Assembly (NCBI GenBank): GCA_024305405.1
Contig: JAKNDB010000088.1
Span: forward strand, 1,382,001 to 1,446,000
Source of the DNA: Dirofilaria immitis
Lineage: Eukaryota > Nematoda > Chromadorea > Rhabditida > Onchocercidae
Length of the DNA: 64,000 bases
Direction: 5' to 3'
Position numbers and translations under genes: made by a program. Numbering within the stretch: the first letter of the stretch is position 1; each line of letters opens with the position of its first letter. This document shows positions 26,211 to 40,166 of the stretch, in pieces. The notes below the pieces were generated by a model, which made no database searches, was not told where the DNA came from, and worked only from the letters and a program-made list of their open reading frames with translations.

Positions 26211-26689
26211 TGATTTAACTGATTGAAAAGTATCATAAATTGATGATCGAAATGAAATTTTAAAATATACTATAGACTTGTGTTGAAAATTCTTACCATC
26301 ATCTAATCACCATCATCATTGTCATCATCATCTTCACTGGAAACAATGAATCTGATCTGTTGTCCATTCAATTACATGAAAAGTATCATAAATTCATGAC
26401 CAAAATGTAATCGTAAAAACATACGACAGTTTGTGTAGAATATATTTATGTATAAAATGTTGCATTAAATTAAATTGCATCCTTTAAAAGCAGATGGCCG
26501 ATTGATCCGTTTGATCAAAGCAAACTCAATCCATTCATTTCTTCGTCCTTCAATCATCCTCTCTCGAACTTGCAAACTCTTTTAATCATCCTCATTTTAT
26601 CGCTAATTTTACAATCATTTTAGCAGTGGACAAATGGAGACATTAGAACAGCTGGTGGATAAATAAATAGGTATACAACTACTTGATTA

Positions 26690-26730
26690 AACTGATATAC
26701 AACAGCCTATCAGGTTGTTGTATATCAGTT
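26690..26730. repeat. Perfect 15-bp hairpin with 11-base loop
   Basis: aactgatatacaaca at 26690-26704 pairs exactly with tgttgtatatcagtt at 26716-26730. No transcript context is known; the stem is short for a miRNA precursor. Confidence 0.85.
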
Positions 26731-29511
26731 ATATTATTTTCATCAGCATCATAAATCAATGCATTAATTATTTGCATAATAGCCGACTAGCATTGTTCAT
26801 TTAATAAAAGATAATGATAGATTGTAAATTGAGATTACAATTTATCATATCTTTGAATAAATGTAAATTATTAGAAGTAAACAAAAGTTTTAAAAATTTG
26901 AAAGCGGGGCCGCTATCTGCTAAGGTTTCTCCTACCTTTTATAGAATTTGTTCTTTTTCCCTTTTCATACTTAGACTTTGTATGCTTAAAATATGTTGTT
27001 TGGATGATAACAAACAAAGTTTCAATAACAGATTAATATAAAGGCATGAATTGTTCAAAAAAATTAGTAAAAATTCAATTTTCATTAGTAGTTATTTTAA
27101 TTAATTATTGCTAAAATTTTATAATATTATTTTAATGCTTAATAAAAAGTATTAAATAAAAGTTTCAAAAAAATGTAAATTTTGACATTAATAATAATAT
27201 TATTTCTTTTTTCTTCAACTACAAAGAATTGTACTGATTGGAAAAAAAATTTAATGAAAGTTTTTGATAATTTGAAATTTTAATTTCAAAACAATCTTAT
27301 TTTAGCTAATTGATTTTGTCACTTTTGATAGCATTATTTTAGTAATTATGTAAAAATATGAAAAATTTTAGATTTTAATTTTAATAGTATTATTTTAATT
27401 AATTAACAACTTCTAGGTATTAATTTTTTCTAGGCTTATTTTAATAAACTTATAATTTTTATTTAAATTCTTTTTTTGATAAACATTAAAATTTTGCCAT
27501 TTAAATTTAGGAAAAAGATGGATAAATTTGAAGAATTGTTGATATTGCGTTGATCATAATTTCTGATAATTTCGATCACTGCTTATCATATCATTTGTTA
27601 CTATGCATTCAATCGATTTTTTCTCAACCAATTTAATTTTCTATTTTTAATTAAGTACAAATTATCAAATGTTACACTTAATGAGAGTGATAAAGTAATG
27701 ATAAATTGATAAAACATTTAGATTTAAATGTACTCAGTAGAAAAATACAATTAATGCTAATATTTATAATTTTTTAATTTCCAAATTTTTTCTAATCTTA
27801 TTTCTTCCCATTTATTGTAATAAATATTTGCTGGCAAGTATTAATTTTAATTAAACCAGTTAATTTGAAAATTTATTTCGATATAGATGATAACAATTGG
27901 ATATGTGTATAATATATGTATGTCAATAAATTAATCAATTAATTTTAATTGATTAATCGATTAAATCTTCGAAATTAATTATAGTTATTTTCGATTTCAT
28001 AAAACTTTAACTATTTTATAGAAAAAAACGAAAATTTTCCTTTTATTCTTATACTTTTAATAGAAAATAAAAAAGATTTACATATTTTAAAAATTTCGGT
28101 TTCAAAATTAAATTATTAAATACAATTAGTGCAATTTTTCATTTTATTAAAATTCATTTTGTTTTTTTTTTAAATTTGAATTTCCAAATTATTTCATATT
28201 TGTCTTTCTATTAGCATTTGAAATAATTTGTAACCGCATTTATATTCTCGAATAAAAATCACTAAATCAATAAATTAATAAAGTAAGATTACGTTGATAC
28301 AAAATCGAGAATATAAAATTTCGATCGCAAAGGATCATAAATATTTCTTCTTGTTTTTTATTATTAAAATATTATCGAAATAGCTCATTTTAATTTTTTT
28401 TATTTAGAAAAACGTAAAAGTTAATCAATGATATGAATGATTTATAATATAAATGAATTATTTATCATTAATTAAATAAATTATCAGTAAATAGGTTATC
28501 TACAGCTTAATCAAATTATTATTATCATATTGATTTAATGCAACTGTTTGAATGCATCGAAATTATTTGTTTGAGAAGATTTTTAAAAAAAAAGAGCCTA
28601 ATTTATAAAGCCTATTGCCATGATCAAATTAGTTATTTGGCTGAGCATGACCTTTTGCGACATATACGACACTCGACCTCATACCGTATGGTTCCTTTTA
28701 TAAACATTTTTATATTTTCACCATATGTTTATAACTTCTTCACAATATTATGTGAATTAAAAAAAAGAAAAAGTGATAAAAATGATAAGGCAAAATGATT
28801 ATACTTGATAAAGTTATTAATGAATTTTAGAAATGCAAATAATCATATAAATTAACGAATTATTTATTTCAATACAAAATATATGTTGTGAAAAAAAAAA
28901 GATCATCATTAAGCAATATATTTATTTGTATTGAAAAATATTTTGCATAAATTGAAAGAATAATTTGAGAGAATGTTATAAATTAAAAGTTAATAATTAA
29001 TAACTGATAATAAATAATTATCATTTCAAATTATTTTTCAACAATTTCTAGTACTTTTAATACATAATTAAACAATAAAATAATTTGTAAAAACTAAAAG
29101 CTTTTTTATTTCTAAATTTTTGTTAATAATTATTTTGTTAAATTATTATTTTGTTATTTGATTTTGGATGATTGAGAATGAAATTAATTTTTAGCCATTT
29201 CAAAATTGATATTATAATAAATTGTAATTTATTATTTAGCAAATTAAAAATATTGGCATTTTCTATTCAATAATTCAATACTATTAATAAATATCAAAAA
29301 TTGGAATAAATTTGAAATTAATGTCAATTAATTTTAACTAATTAAGTAATAATAAAGCAAACAGTATTACTCCAATTTCTCAAAAATATTATTGAAATTT
29401 TTTTTTAAAATATTTTAGATTATTTAAAATTATTATCACATGCAAATTTTCAAATGAATCTAATCTTTTATGAAATTTTAATAAAAATTATTTTTATTGC
29501 TGTTCTTGTCA

Positions 29512-29556
29512 TTACTATCATTATTATTGTTATTATTATTATTATCACTATTATTA

Positions 29557-29609
<53 letters not shown>

Positions 29610-29625
29610 GCTATTATTATTAGAG
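29512..29625. repeat. (ATT)n microsatellite
   Basis: Interrupted ATT/GTT units ending in an almost pure run of about 15 ATT units. It is followed by further imperfect ATT-rich sequence to about 29850, which explains the Ile-rich frame there. Confidence 0.9.
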
Positions 29626-30079
29626 CATCTTGATTTCAAAGGAAACTGTGAAAATAATATCGAATGATATTATTATTGTTGCTGTGATTATCATTTCTCT
29701 TGCTATGATTATGACTATTATCTTCATCATGATCATGATTAGTATCATTGTCACTATTATTCTCATGATTACTACTATTATTATTATTATATTCAATCTT
29801 ATTACTTTTTCATCATTATTAGCATTGTTATTACTATAATAATTATTATCACTACCAACGAAAATTTCGATTTTCTAAATTTACTTACTAAATTTCCTTT
29901 TCAGCTGTTTCTAAAATGATAAATAATCATTCAAAATTAAAATTAATCAATTTTATCAAAAATAATTATCCACAGAATTTTGACATCATCAGGTATATTC
30001 AAGAATATTTATACAATAAAATGAATAGCAATTCTATTTTATTAACAATTCCTCTCAAATAATGAAACCGATGAATATA

Positions 30080-30340
30080 TGATGATGATGACGATGATGA
30101 TGGTGGTGGCGATAATGGTGATCATGATGATGAAGATAATGATGATGATGAAGATGACAGTACCACTTGAAAATATCTCACAGCTGTTGGGCGGAGATAG
30201 GGCGTCATCGTCATCTATCTATCTATCGATATGATCGTTTTTGTTTGTTGATTGTCGTTTTGCCGTATCGAATTCAACAATCATCATCTTCAACAATCAT
30301 CATCATCATTATCATCATCATCATCATTATTATCATTCAA
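30080..30340. repeat. Opposed (GAT)n and (CAT)n tracts upstream of the Notch ligand
   Basis: A GATGATG-rich tract at about 30080-30156 is followed by a CATCATC-rich tract at about 30280-30335. The two are complementary in sense and could pair as an imperfect hairpin. They lie 240-500 bases before the first coding exon, so they fall in the likely promoter or 5' UTR. Confidence 0.75.
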
Positions 30341-30574
30341 TCCGATGAATTTAGCAATCATTGAAAAGAATACGAATGAAAAGAGGTGGTACAATTTTTT
30401 TCCCCTCCTCCCCTCTCCCCTCTCCCCTTCGTTTTATCCTTTTTAAGTTAAAATATTTGAAAGAAATTTTTAATTTCTTGCCATTTTTCACTTCCAATAA
30501 AAGATTATTTGAAATAAAATTTTATTTTATTTTTCAGAAATTTATATATTTATCAAAAATTAATAACATATTAA

Positions 30575-33500
30575 ATGGTATTAATGAAAAATTATTCGAT
30601 GCTACCACTACGTTTTATCATTCTTACACTTTCTACGGTATGTGAAAAATTTTTTTTTTTGATATTTATTTTAATTATATATTTAAATATTTATTATTAT
30701 TATTATTATTTAATATAATATTTGTTTGTGATTACGGTATCGGATTAATTTTTTTCTTTTTATATCGTAATCTTTCGAAGTTATTTGATCATATGTTTGC
30801 ATAGATTTTGTAATAAGTAAATAAGGCTTTACAAAAGCTTTGCAAATGAAAGTGATACTGTAAAAATTCTAATTCGAAATGTAAAGCAATGAACGAAAAA
30901 TTAGCTTTTACTTTTTATTTTTTTCCTTAAACTTTCAAATTTAATAAATAAAATTAGAGCATAAATATTGATTAATCCCTTAAAAATCTCGTTAACATTA
31001 TCTTTTAATTAATTCATTTTTAAGTATTTCGAAATTGATAAATTAACTGATTATTATAATTATCATTTCTTTGCTTTATTTTTTGATAAATATATCTTCA
31101 TTTTCGTTTAATTTATCCGATTCAAAATATTAGCAAGATGAAAAAAATAACTTGGAGTTCTAAACAAAAGAAGAAAAAATCTGATGATAAGGTTAAAGGT
31201 CGATTAATATCTTGATAATTATATGTTTATCTTCGTTTAATCTATCTAATTCAAAATATTGGCGAAATTTTTTAAAAAAACACATAGTTTTAAACAAAAA
31301 AAAAAATGTGATGCTAAAGTTAAAGGTCAATTGATGCTGCTCAATAACACATTGTTCTAAACAGTTCTGATAAAAAGCCATAAATAAAACATTTTACACA
31401 GTTTTTAGTTTTATTACATTCAATAAAATTTTCTATAAATGATAATCTAAACTTTATGATAATAAAAGATCATAAATTTATATTTTTTAAATTATATAAA
31501 AATAAAAGTTTATTTAAGAAAAGCTACAATATCATATATTTCACTTTATTAATTTCCAATTTATTTATTTAATTTTACAGTTATTAAGTAAAATTTATAA
31601 GTAATTAACATTTTTATGAAAGTAAACAAATTTAAACAATTTATAATAATTAACAATTTTATAAAAGTAAACAAATTTAAACAATTCATTAATATTATCA
31701 ATTTAATCTTACCTAAATTTCAAACGAAAAAAATTCCTTTCTTTGATATATTTATTTTAAGTTTTTATTTATTGCTTTCATTTTTAAATTTTCAAATTGC
31801 TATTATTATCAATTATTGTTTAAATATTTTATTTTAAAATTTCTTCTTTTAAAATCAAAAAGTTGAAATTCTTAATTTTACAATTTTTTTTGCAAATTTT
31901 TATTTAAAAATTTGATCTATGAAATTTTCGTCATTATTGTTATTATGATATTCAGAAGAATATATATTTTATAAACAGAATTATATCTCCATACTTTTAT
32001 TCCTTTCAAGTCAAGTACTTCATATGATAGATACTTCAATAAATAAAATCACTCAATCATTTTATGGGATCAATTTTGCATATCGTACAGAAGATACTTG
32101 AAATTGACATTTTTGAATGAATTGATAAGATAAATATTGTCGGAAAGTTTTTATTGTTGACATTTCTTTCACTTGAAACAAAAAAAAAAGGTTTTACGCG
32201 ATTTTTTAAAATATTATTTTATTCATTTCAAATTTATTTCTATTTTTCCATTTCAATACTTTCATTATTTTGCGAAATAATTATAACGAAAAATTCTCAA
32301 CTCATTTGTAGACATTTAATTAAAATTATTTTATAAAAAATTATTTCAAAATCCAAATTTACTTTCATTTTTTCATCCATTCCAAAAGTTTTACTATCTA
32401 AGAATTAATTAATAAATCAATGATAAAATAACAATTCATCCATTATATATATATGTACATACATTTTGTATTAATATTATTAATTGATTAATTAATTAAA
32501 TAAGAATTCATTCATTTATTATTTATATACGCATATATATCTCATTAATATTAGTATTGAAAAATTAAGCTAAAAATTACCTCAAAATCGTAATTGTTTT
32601 GTTAAAAAGTTTTTTTCACATTTTCTTTGCAATTTTGAAATGTAACAAAATTGGAAATTAATAAAAAATTGGAAATTAATTTTTTTTTCTTTCTATTTTT
32701 AAATGATTTTTTGTTGAAATTCATTTCGGTTTTTTTCGTTTTTTTCAAAATTATTTCTTCTTAGTTGGCGTCATTTGTTAAAAATAAATACCGTAATCAA
32801 AATGATTAATCATGCAAAGCTATAAAATTCATGTTTATACAACAGTTTATTTGTTTCTTATCAGCATTGCTTATCTGCTTAACTTTTTCATATCAATAAA
32901 TATATTGTATTACTTTTGTTCGTTTTCTTCTTTTTCTGTTTTTTTTTATAATTCATTAATCTTAGCGGTACATACTTTTTATGATTCATTATACCATTTA
33001 ATAATCATAATCCTTCAATGAAATAAAAGAAAACAAAAGAAAAATCTTTCTTTATACCAATAATTAGCGGTAGAAATAAATCATAAAAAAATAAAAGAAA
33101 TTTTAATTCAAAATTGTTTTAAGTATTTAAGTATACTATTTTGCTTTCACAATTTATATTAATAAATTTGATTTAAAATTTTGATAATATTTTTAATTTT
33201 GATTATATTTAAATATCAAATTATTAGAAATATTTCTAAACAACGCTCTTTTATGTGCTTCTTAATAATTTTCTAATTCTTAAAAATCAACAGATACTTA
33301 AAGGTTAAAATTTTTAAGCAATAATTAATTTCAATTACAATTCGATTATCAAATTATCAAAAATTTTTAAACAATTCGATGCTCTTCGCAAAGTTATAAA
33401 TACTTAGATAATTAGATACTTTGTCGAGAATCATAAATATATAAGAGCTAAAAGTTTGGAAAATATTGAATTCAAATTACATTTCAATTATTAGAAATTA

Positions 33501-36500
33501 TTTAAAATTTCAAAAATTGTAAATGATTCAGAGCTAAAATTTATTAATTTTATCATCATTTTGATTGATCAATTTATCAAATTTCTTACTTTGATTAATC
33601 AATTTATCAAATATAATTTCCTATTTTAGTTAACCTTATTTTAATTTCAAATTATTTCGAATATTTGTGAAGCTTCATTGTTTTAAATAATATTTTAAAA
33701 TTTCAAAAAATTTTTATTAATCAAAAATTATTTCTTTTACGCTTTCTTTCTCTTCCTTTCTCTCTCTCTTCTCTCTATCTCTCTCCTTCTTTTTCATTTT
33801 AATTCAATTATATGTTAGAATTTTCATAATTATTAAAATTTTTCATCTTGAAATAATTTTAATAATACATGATAATGATAATATTTATTTATCATTTATA
33901 CTCCATATGATAAAATGATATTACATGATAATGATAATATTTATTTTTCATTTATATTCCATATGATAAAATGATCATTTATATTCCTTATGATAAAGTG
34001 ATATTACATGATAATGATAATATTTTATCATTTATATTCCATATGATAAAATGATATTACATGATAATGATAATATTTATTTTCATTTATATTCCGTATG
34101 ATAAAATGATCATTTATATTCCTTATGATAAAGTGATATTACATGATAATGATATTAATTTATCATTTATACTCCATATGATAAAATGATATTACATGAT
34201 GATGATAATATTTATTTTTCATTTATATTCCTTATGATAAAATGATATTGCATGATAATGATAATATTTATTTACCATTTATATTTCTTATAATAAAATG
34301 ATATTACATGATAATAATGATTTAAGATAAACAGGGATATTAGAAAAGATATTTGACGTTGAATGTCGTATGGCATTATATTTGTTCTTAACATATGTTT
34401 TACACCTTTAAGTACCGATACTTAACTAACAATATGCATAATCTGTTGTACATTGATATCATTGTCAATATTATATTCTCCTCTGATTTCCTTCGATTAT
34501 AGCTCATATAATAAGGTCAAAGGTTAATAATTTTATGATATGCAAGAAATCAAAAAAAAACTTCCCTAATTTCAAAATATTTTAAGTTAATAATTTAAAT
34601 TGGAATAAATCAATATATGATAAAATATGCATTCAATAAATGAGAAATGATGAAAAAGAAATTAACAATGAATCAATTAATAATTGTAAATAATTATTCA
34701 AGTTTTTAATTTAAATTTAATTGTTGATATTTTTATTTTTGTCAAAATAATAATAATAATTACTATTATGCATTGATAATTTTATTGTTAATTAAATTTT
34801 TCTTTAAATTTAACTATATTAAAATTATTTAAGATAATGTAATTTATGATATAATTATTATTTTATTTAAATAAAATCTTAATACGTTATGATTTTATTA
34901 GATATAATTATATTTTAATTAATTATTTTAATTTCCATTAGTAGATTTCGAGTATTAGAATAAAAAAAATATGTTAAATGTTAATTTAAACAACAATAAA
35001 ATTATACTGTAATTAAAATATAATTAAATGAAATTCCTTTTTTTTGTTTTATTTTAGACTCGACTTATCGATAGTTCAGGTTTTGTAATATTTACACTGA
35101 AAGAATTTGAATTTGATGAAACTCAAGGATATGGAATTTGTTGCAGTACTGGTAATTAAATTTTAATAAACAATATTTTTCTATGTTTTCAATAGTAATG
35201 AATTTTTTTCTTTTCAACAAATTAATAATTTTGATGAAAAAAAAGTTGTAAAAATTTAAGAAAAATACATTTTAAAATTTAAATTTAATAAATATATATT
35301 TTAAACATTTTTTGTATATAAATATTATCAAAAATCAAATTAAAATAATTCTTTTGTTTCAGCAATATTTTTATGAATTGAAATGTTAAATTTTTTTAAT
35401 TTTATCAATAATTTTTAAATTTTAATTGATAATTCTAATTTTGGTGATAATTTTAAATTTTAATTGATAATTTTAATTTTGGTGATAATTTAAAACTTTG
35501 CTAATTAATTATTTTAGATAGCCATGAGCAAAAATGTCAATGTCAAATGTATGTTCATGTTTGTGTTGGTGTTGGATTTGAACATCGAAAATATCATCGT
35601 GATTGCTCCCTACTACATCATAATTCACGTGTTATCGCCGATACACGTTTATTAAGTAATTATAACGTTAGCATACCGTTTGATGTACGATGGCCTATTA
35701 AGGTATTTTTTTTTTAAATTTTAATCTTAACATTTTTTTACACTATTTTTTTGATATTATTTAATAACTTATCACTAATAATATTTATTTAAAATTTTTT
35801 TCCTTTTGTTTTCTTCTGATAAAACTATTTAATGGTTGATTGGTTTATCGTTTGGTGCAATATTTTCTTTTTTTTTTCCTTCGGTATCATTGGCACCATC
35901 TAATTGTCTCTGTCAGCCTGATTTATCAGCAATTTAATCAAATATCTCATTTCATTTGCTTTTTTAGCTTATAAGCATTTCGAATAAACGAGAAAATAAA
36001 TTTTCCTTTTACACTATTTGAAAATAAAAAGAAAAGGAAAAATGAAAAAACTTTACAAATGAAAAAACTTTACAATGACTTATATATATTATTAAAATAT
36101 TGGAATTTATTGAAAGAAATTATTTTCACTCATTTTAAATTATTCAATCATCTCAATTATTTCACTCATTTCGAATTATTCAATCATCGGAACTATTTTA
36201 CTTATTTTAAATTCATCGGAATCATTTTATCCATTTTAAATTATTCAATCATCTCAATTATTTCACTGTTTTCCCGTCAGAATTATTCATTCATCTGAAT
36301 TTTCAATTTTTTTAAAAAATAATTTTTTCCTTCTTATGAAAGTTTATAAATAAAAAGTTTTTTTTTAAGAAAACAAAGACTTTTTTCTTTGATATTAAGA
36401 TAATTATAAATATTATCATTCACATATATATTTTTTTAACTTAAAATAATCCAATATTTCCAATATTTTTTTCCGCTTTAAAATAATAGGTATTTTTATT

Positions 36501-39500
36501 ATCAATGTTTTGTTTGGTTATTTTTTTTTAATAATCAATGCTTCTTTTCAATATTAAAATTATCAATCTAACAATTAAAATAATGATATTGCAATAATGA
36601 AAGTAATTATAAGTTTAAATTTCTAATCATATCCGTAGTAGTAGTTATAATCATAATAATTATCATAATAAAATTTATAGCTATGAATATTTTAATTAAT
36701 TATTCCCTAAAAATAAAGCCGATAATTTTTTTGATATGATTAAATTTTTTTTTAATTTTAAAATCTTTTTTGTTTTAATTTTTCCTTGAAACAATTTAAA
36801 TTTAGATTTTGTTATATCGTTTGTTTGATTTTGCATAATAATTGTGATATATCATTATCACTGTATCGATGAAATTATTTTTAAAAATATCATCTTTATC
36901 CTATCACTTAATTAATAAATTCATCCAGGTAGTACGAATCATATCATGAATAGTAATTTTAATTAATCAACATGACATATATCGCTACAGTTGCAACATA
37001 TGTTTGACAGCTCGTCTTAATTTTTTAATGATGCTATTGATGCTGATGATAAGGATGATGATAGTGAGGATGATGATGATGATGACTATTGTTTATTGTT
37101 ATTTCTTTTTAATTAATGATATATTGTTTATTTTGCGATATAAAAGTTTTTCTTATCAAAAATTTTAGTAATTAATTATTCTTAGGGTCATTATAATTAT
37201 CCATTTTGATTAGTATTAATAATCAATTAACGCTATTATTACTATGATAATTTAATTTTGATTCTTATCATTAAACTATATTGATCATAATTAATTATAT
37301 CGTTATAATGATATAAATATGTATATTTTTCTCATAATTATAATACACTTATATATTTCTTGTTGCCATGGCATAATCTTCTTCGTTATAGTGATACACT
37401 TAAAAGATTTCATGTTATAATGATAAATATTTTCCATTATGACGATATAATCTTTATCGTTATTGTAGTTACAATCTTTCGTGTTATAGTGATATGCATA
37501 TAATTTTTCTTATTATAACAATTATACATACGATATTTTTGCTATAGTAATATAGTAGTTATAGTGATATAATATTTCTCATTATACCGACACAGATATA
37601 ATTCTACTCATATTATTGGCACAAGATAATCTTTCACGGTATAATGATTATGCACATGATATTTCATGTTATGTGATACAGTCTTTCTCGATATAGTGGT
37701 ACAGTCTTTCTCGTTATAGTTGATATACCACAACATTTCGTATTCTCATTATAACGATTGCACATCTAATCTTTTTTTTCGTTACATTGATTACATGGAC
37801 AATCTCTTTCGTCATAACAAAATAATTTTTTCTCGTTATAGTGATATCGAATACAATCTTTCTCGTTATAATGATATAATTTTTCTTGTTATAATGATTC
37901 TACATACAATCTTTACTCATTATAATGATTATATACAATATGAGAAAACATATCTCACTCATCTCATTATGCTGTATCATCATGCTTGTTCACATAGATC
38001 AAAAAAAAAAAAATTTATAAGGTATGATAACAATGATCAGATAAAATTCTTGTCTTTCGTTTTTTTTCTTTCATTTTTTCCTCAACTATGTAGATTGAGC
38101 TATTTTTCTCGTCTCGTTTTTCTTTTTTTTCTTTCCTTATAATTTATTTATTTATTTTTTTCCTAATTTGTCTAATTTTTAGTTATTGGTGATAATGATA
38201 ATGATGGTGATGATGATGATAATGATAATGATAATGATGATTTTGCGGATATTTTAATGATTAATGATATGATCGATGTTTTTGTTTTTTTATTTATTTA
38301 TTTTCCCGCTCTTGATTTCTCCGTTTTTTTTCTTTTTCTGATCATTTCCGGATATATTGGCAATGAGAGATAAAAAAAAAAAAGGAAAGGAATTTTTTAA
38401 ATTGCCTTAACTTTTTTTCATCGTTCTTGTTTTCTTTTCGGTTTTTTTTCGTTTTTTTCTTCTTACTTTTATATAACTTCAATTTTTTGATTCAATGCAA
38501 TCATCGGGATATGATCAGCCAATTATTGTTATATTTGTTATTTTTATATTAAATCAATCAACAATCAAAATTAATCCTTCTCATATTTCTTCTTTTTCAA
38601 ATATCTTTTCCTTCTCTTTCTCTCTTTCTTTCTCTCTCTCTCTCTTTCTTCTAATCGCCCTTTTTTCCTCTTACTTTTTCTTTTCATCTTCTCTCTCTCT
38701 CCTTTCTTTCTCTTTTCTAATTTTTATTTCATTTTTCTTTTGCCCAATCAAAAAAATTTCGAGGGATTTTCAAGCAAAAATTATTTCAACATTTCATCAA
38801 ATTGAAAATTTGATTAATAAAAATTATAAAAACTTTCTAATAAATTATTTCCGTTAAGAGAGAGGGAAAAAGAGAGAGAAAAGAGAGAGAGAGAAGAGAA
38901 AAAAGCAAATTATTTCAAAAATTAATTGATATTATCGTTGAGAAAATTTAAACTAATTTAGAAAAAAGAGTTGATAATAGATTGCTGTGAGAATTTAAAT
39001 TAAATTAAAAGATTAGGAAAAATCAATTTTTTTTCTTTCACAAATACATTTTATTAAAATAAATTTTTAAATAAAATGGCGAAATTTCTTTTTCTTTTTT
39101 AGTTGAACAGAAAATTTGAACTTAAAAAAACAAAAAAATCGAAAACGAAAAGCGATTAGTTAGCAAAATATATTTTTACTTATAATAAAAAAACTTTCTT
39201 TTTTATATATCCGAAAAAATTTTTATTAAAAAACGAATTACTTAAAGATAATAATAATATTTTATAATAAATTTAAAAAAGAAACAAAAAATTGAAATAA
39301 AATTGGAATTTTTTTGATACTTAAATAATACAATTTTCTTTTATTCAATTTAAATTTGCTGCTTTTTTCAAATTTTAAACTTTAAATTTCGAGACAGCTA
39401 TGCATATGTGAATATAAATATTAGTTAGTAATTTAATATCTCAAAATACTTTAAAGAAAATCAATTAACTATACTTTTTCTTTTTAAACTTTTAAAATGA

Positions 39501-40130
39501 TATATGAACTGATATGTGTTATGCATATATCAATTAATCAGTTTAGTATTTTAAAATTATTTTAGAAAATAAATTAATTTATTTTACATTTAAATGATTA
39601 ATTTTAATTCGAATTTTTTTTCTTCAAAAGCTTTTAGAATAAAAATTAAAATAAAAACAAACAAAATATACGCATCATATATTATTATAAAATATATGAT
39701 TTAAAATAAAACGAAAATGAAATTTAAATATTTTATTTTATTCTTTTTCAAATATTTCTTATTGTTTTTTATTCCTTTCATTTATTGTTGTTTGTTTGTT
39801 TTTTTTCAAAATAAATTAAAATAAAATAAAAGTTTTTCATTTTTTTTAATTTTTGAAGAAATTAAGAAAAAGGATTTCGCAATTTCAGAAACTTTTGAAA
39901 AAAGTTTTCGAAAAAAAAAGAAACCTACTTTAAATAAAGGTTTAAGAGAGGAATTTCTTCTTTTTTTTTTGAGAAAAAGATATTTGAATGATAAATGAGT
40001 TAAAAGGGATATGAAGGTAAAGATACAACAAAATATGTATAATATACATATATATATATATATGTCCTTTAACTGACTTAGTGGTGCCGAAAATTGCAAT
40101 ATGCTTTTGAATATCTTAGCACCTGTATCA

Positions 40131-40166
<36 letters not shown>

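Larger units (their letters stand above)
23230..30574. other. 7.3 kb intergenic region between divergent genes
   Basis: Separates the start of the HMG-box gene (minus) from the first exon of the Notch ligand (plus), so it should contain both promoters. The minus-strand open frame at 23404-23775 and the short ones at 23998-24210, 25640-25957, 26814-27041 and 28538-28798 show no conserved block, and I do not call them genes. Two short patches are less A/T-rich than the rest, near 26900-26945 and 28605-28690; I could not identify either. Confidence 0.55.

Noticed and set aside
29630..29839. Ile/Met/Thr-rich frame near the ATT microsatellite
   Set aside because: Direct translation of the ATT/ATC repeat and its degenerate continuation.
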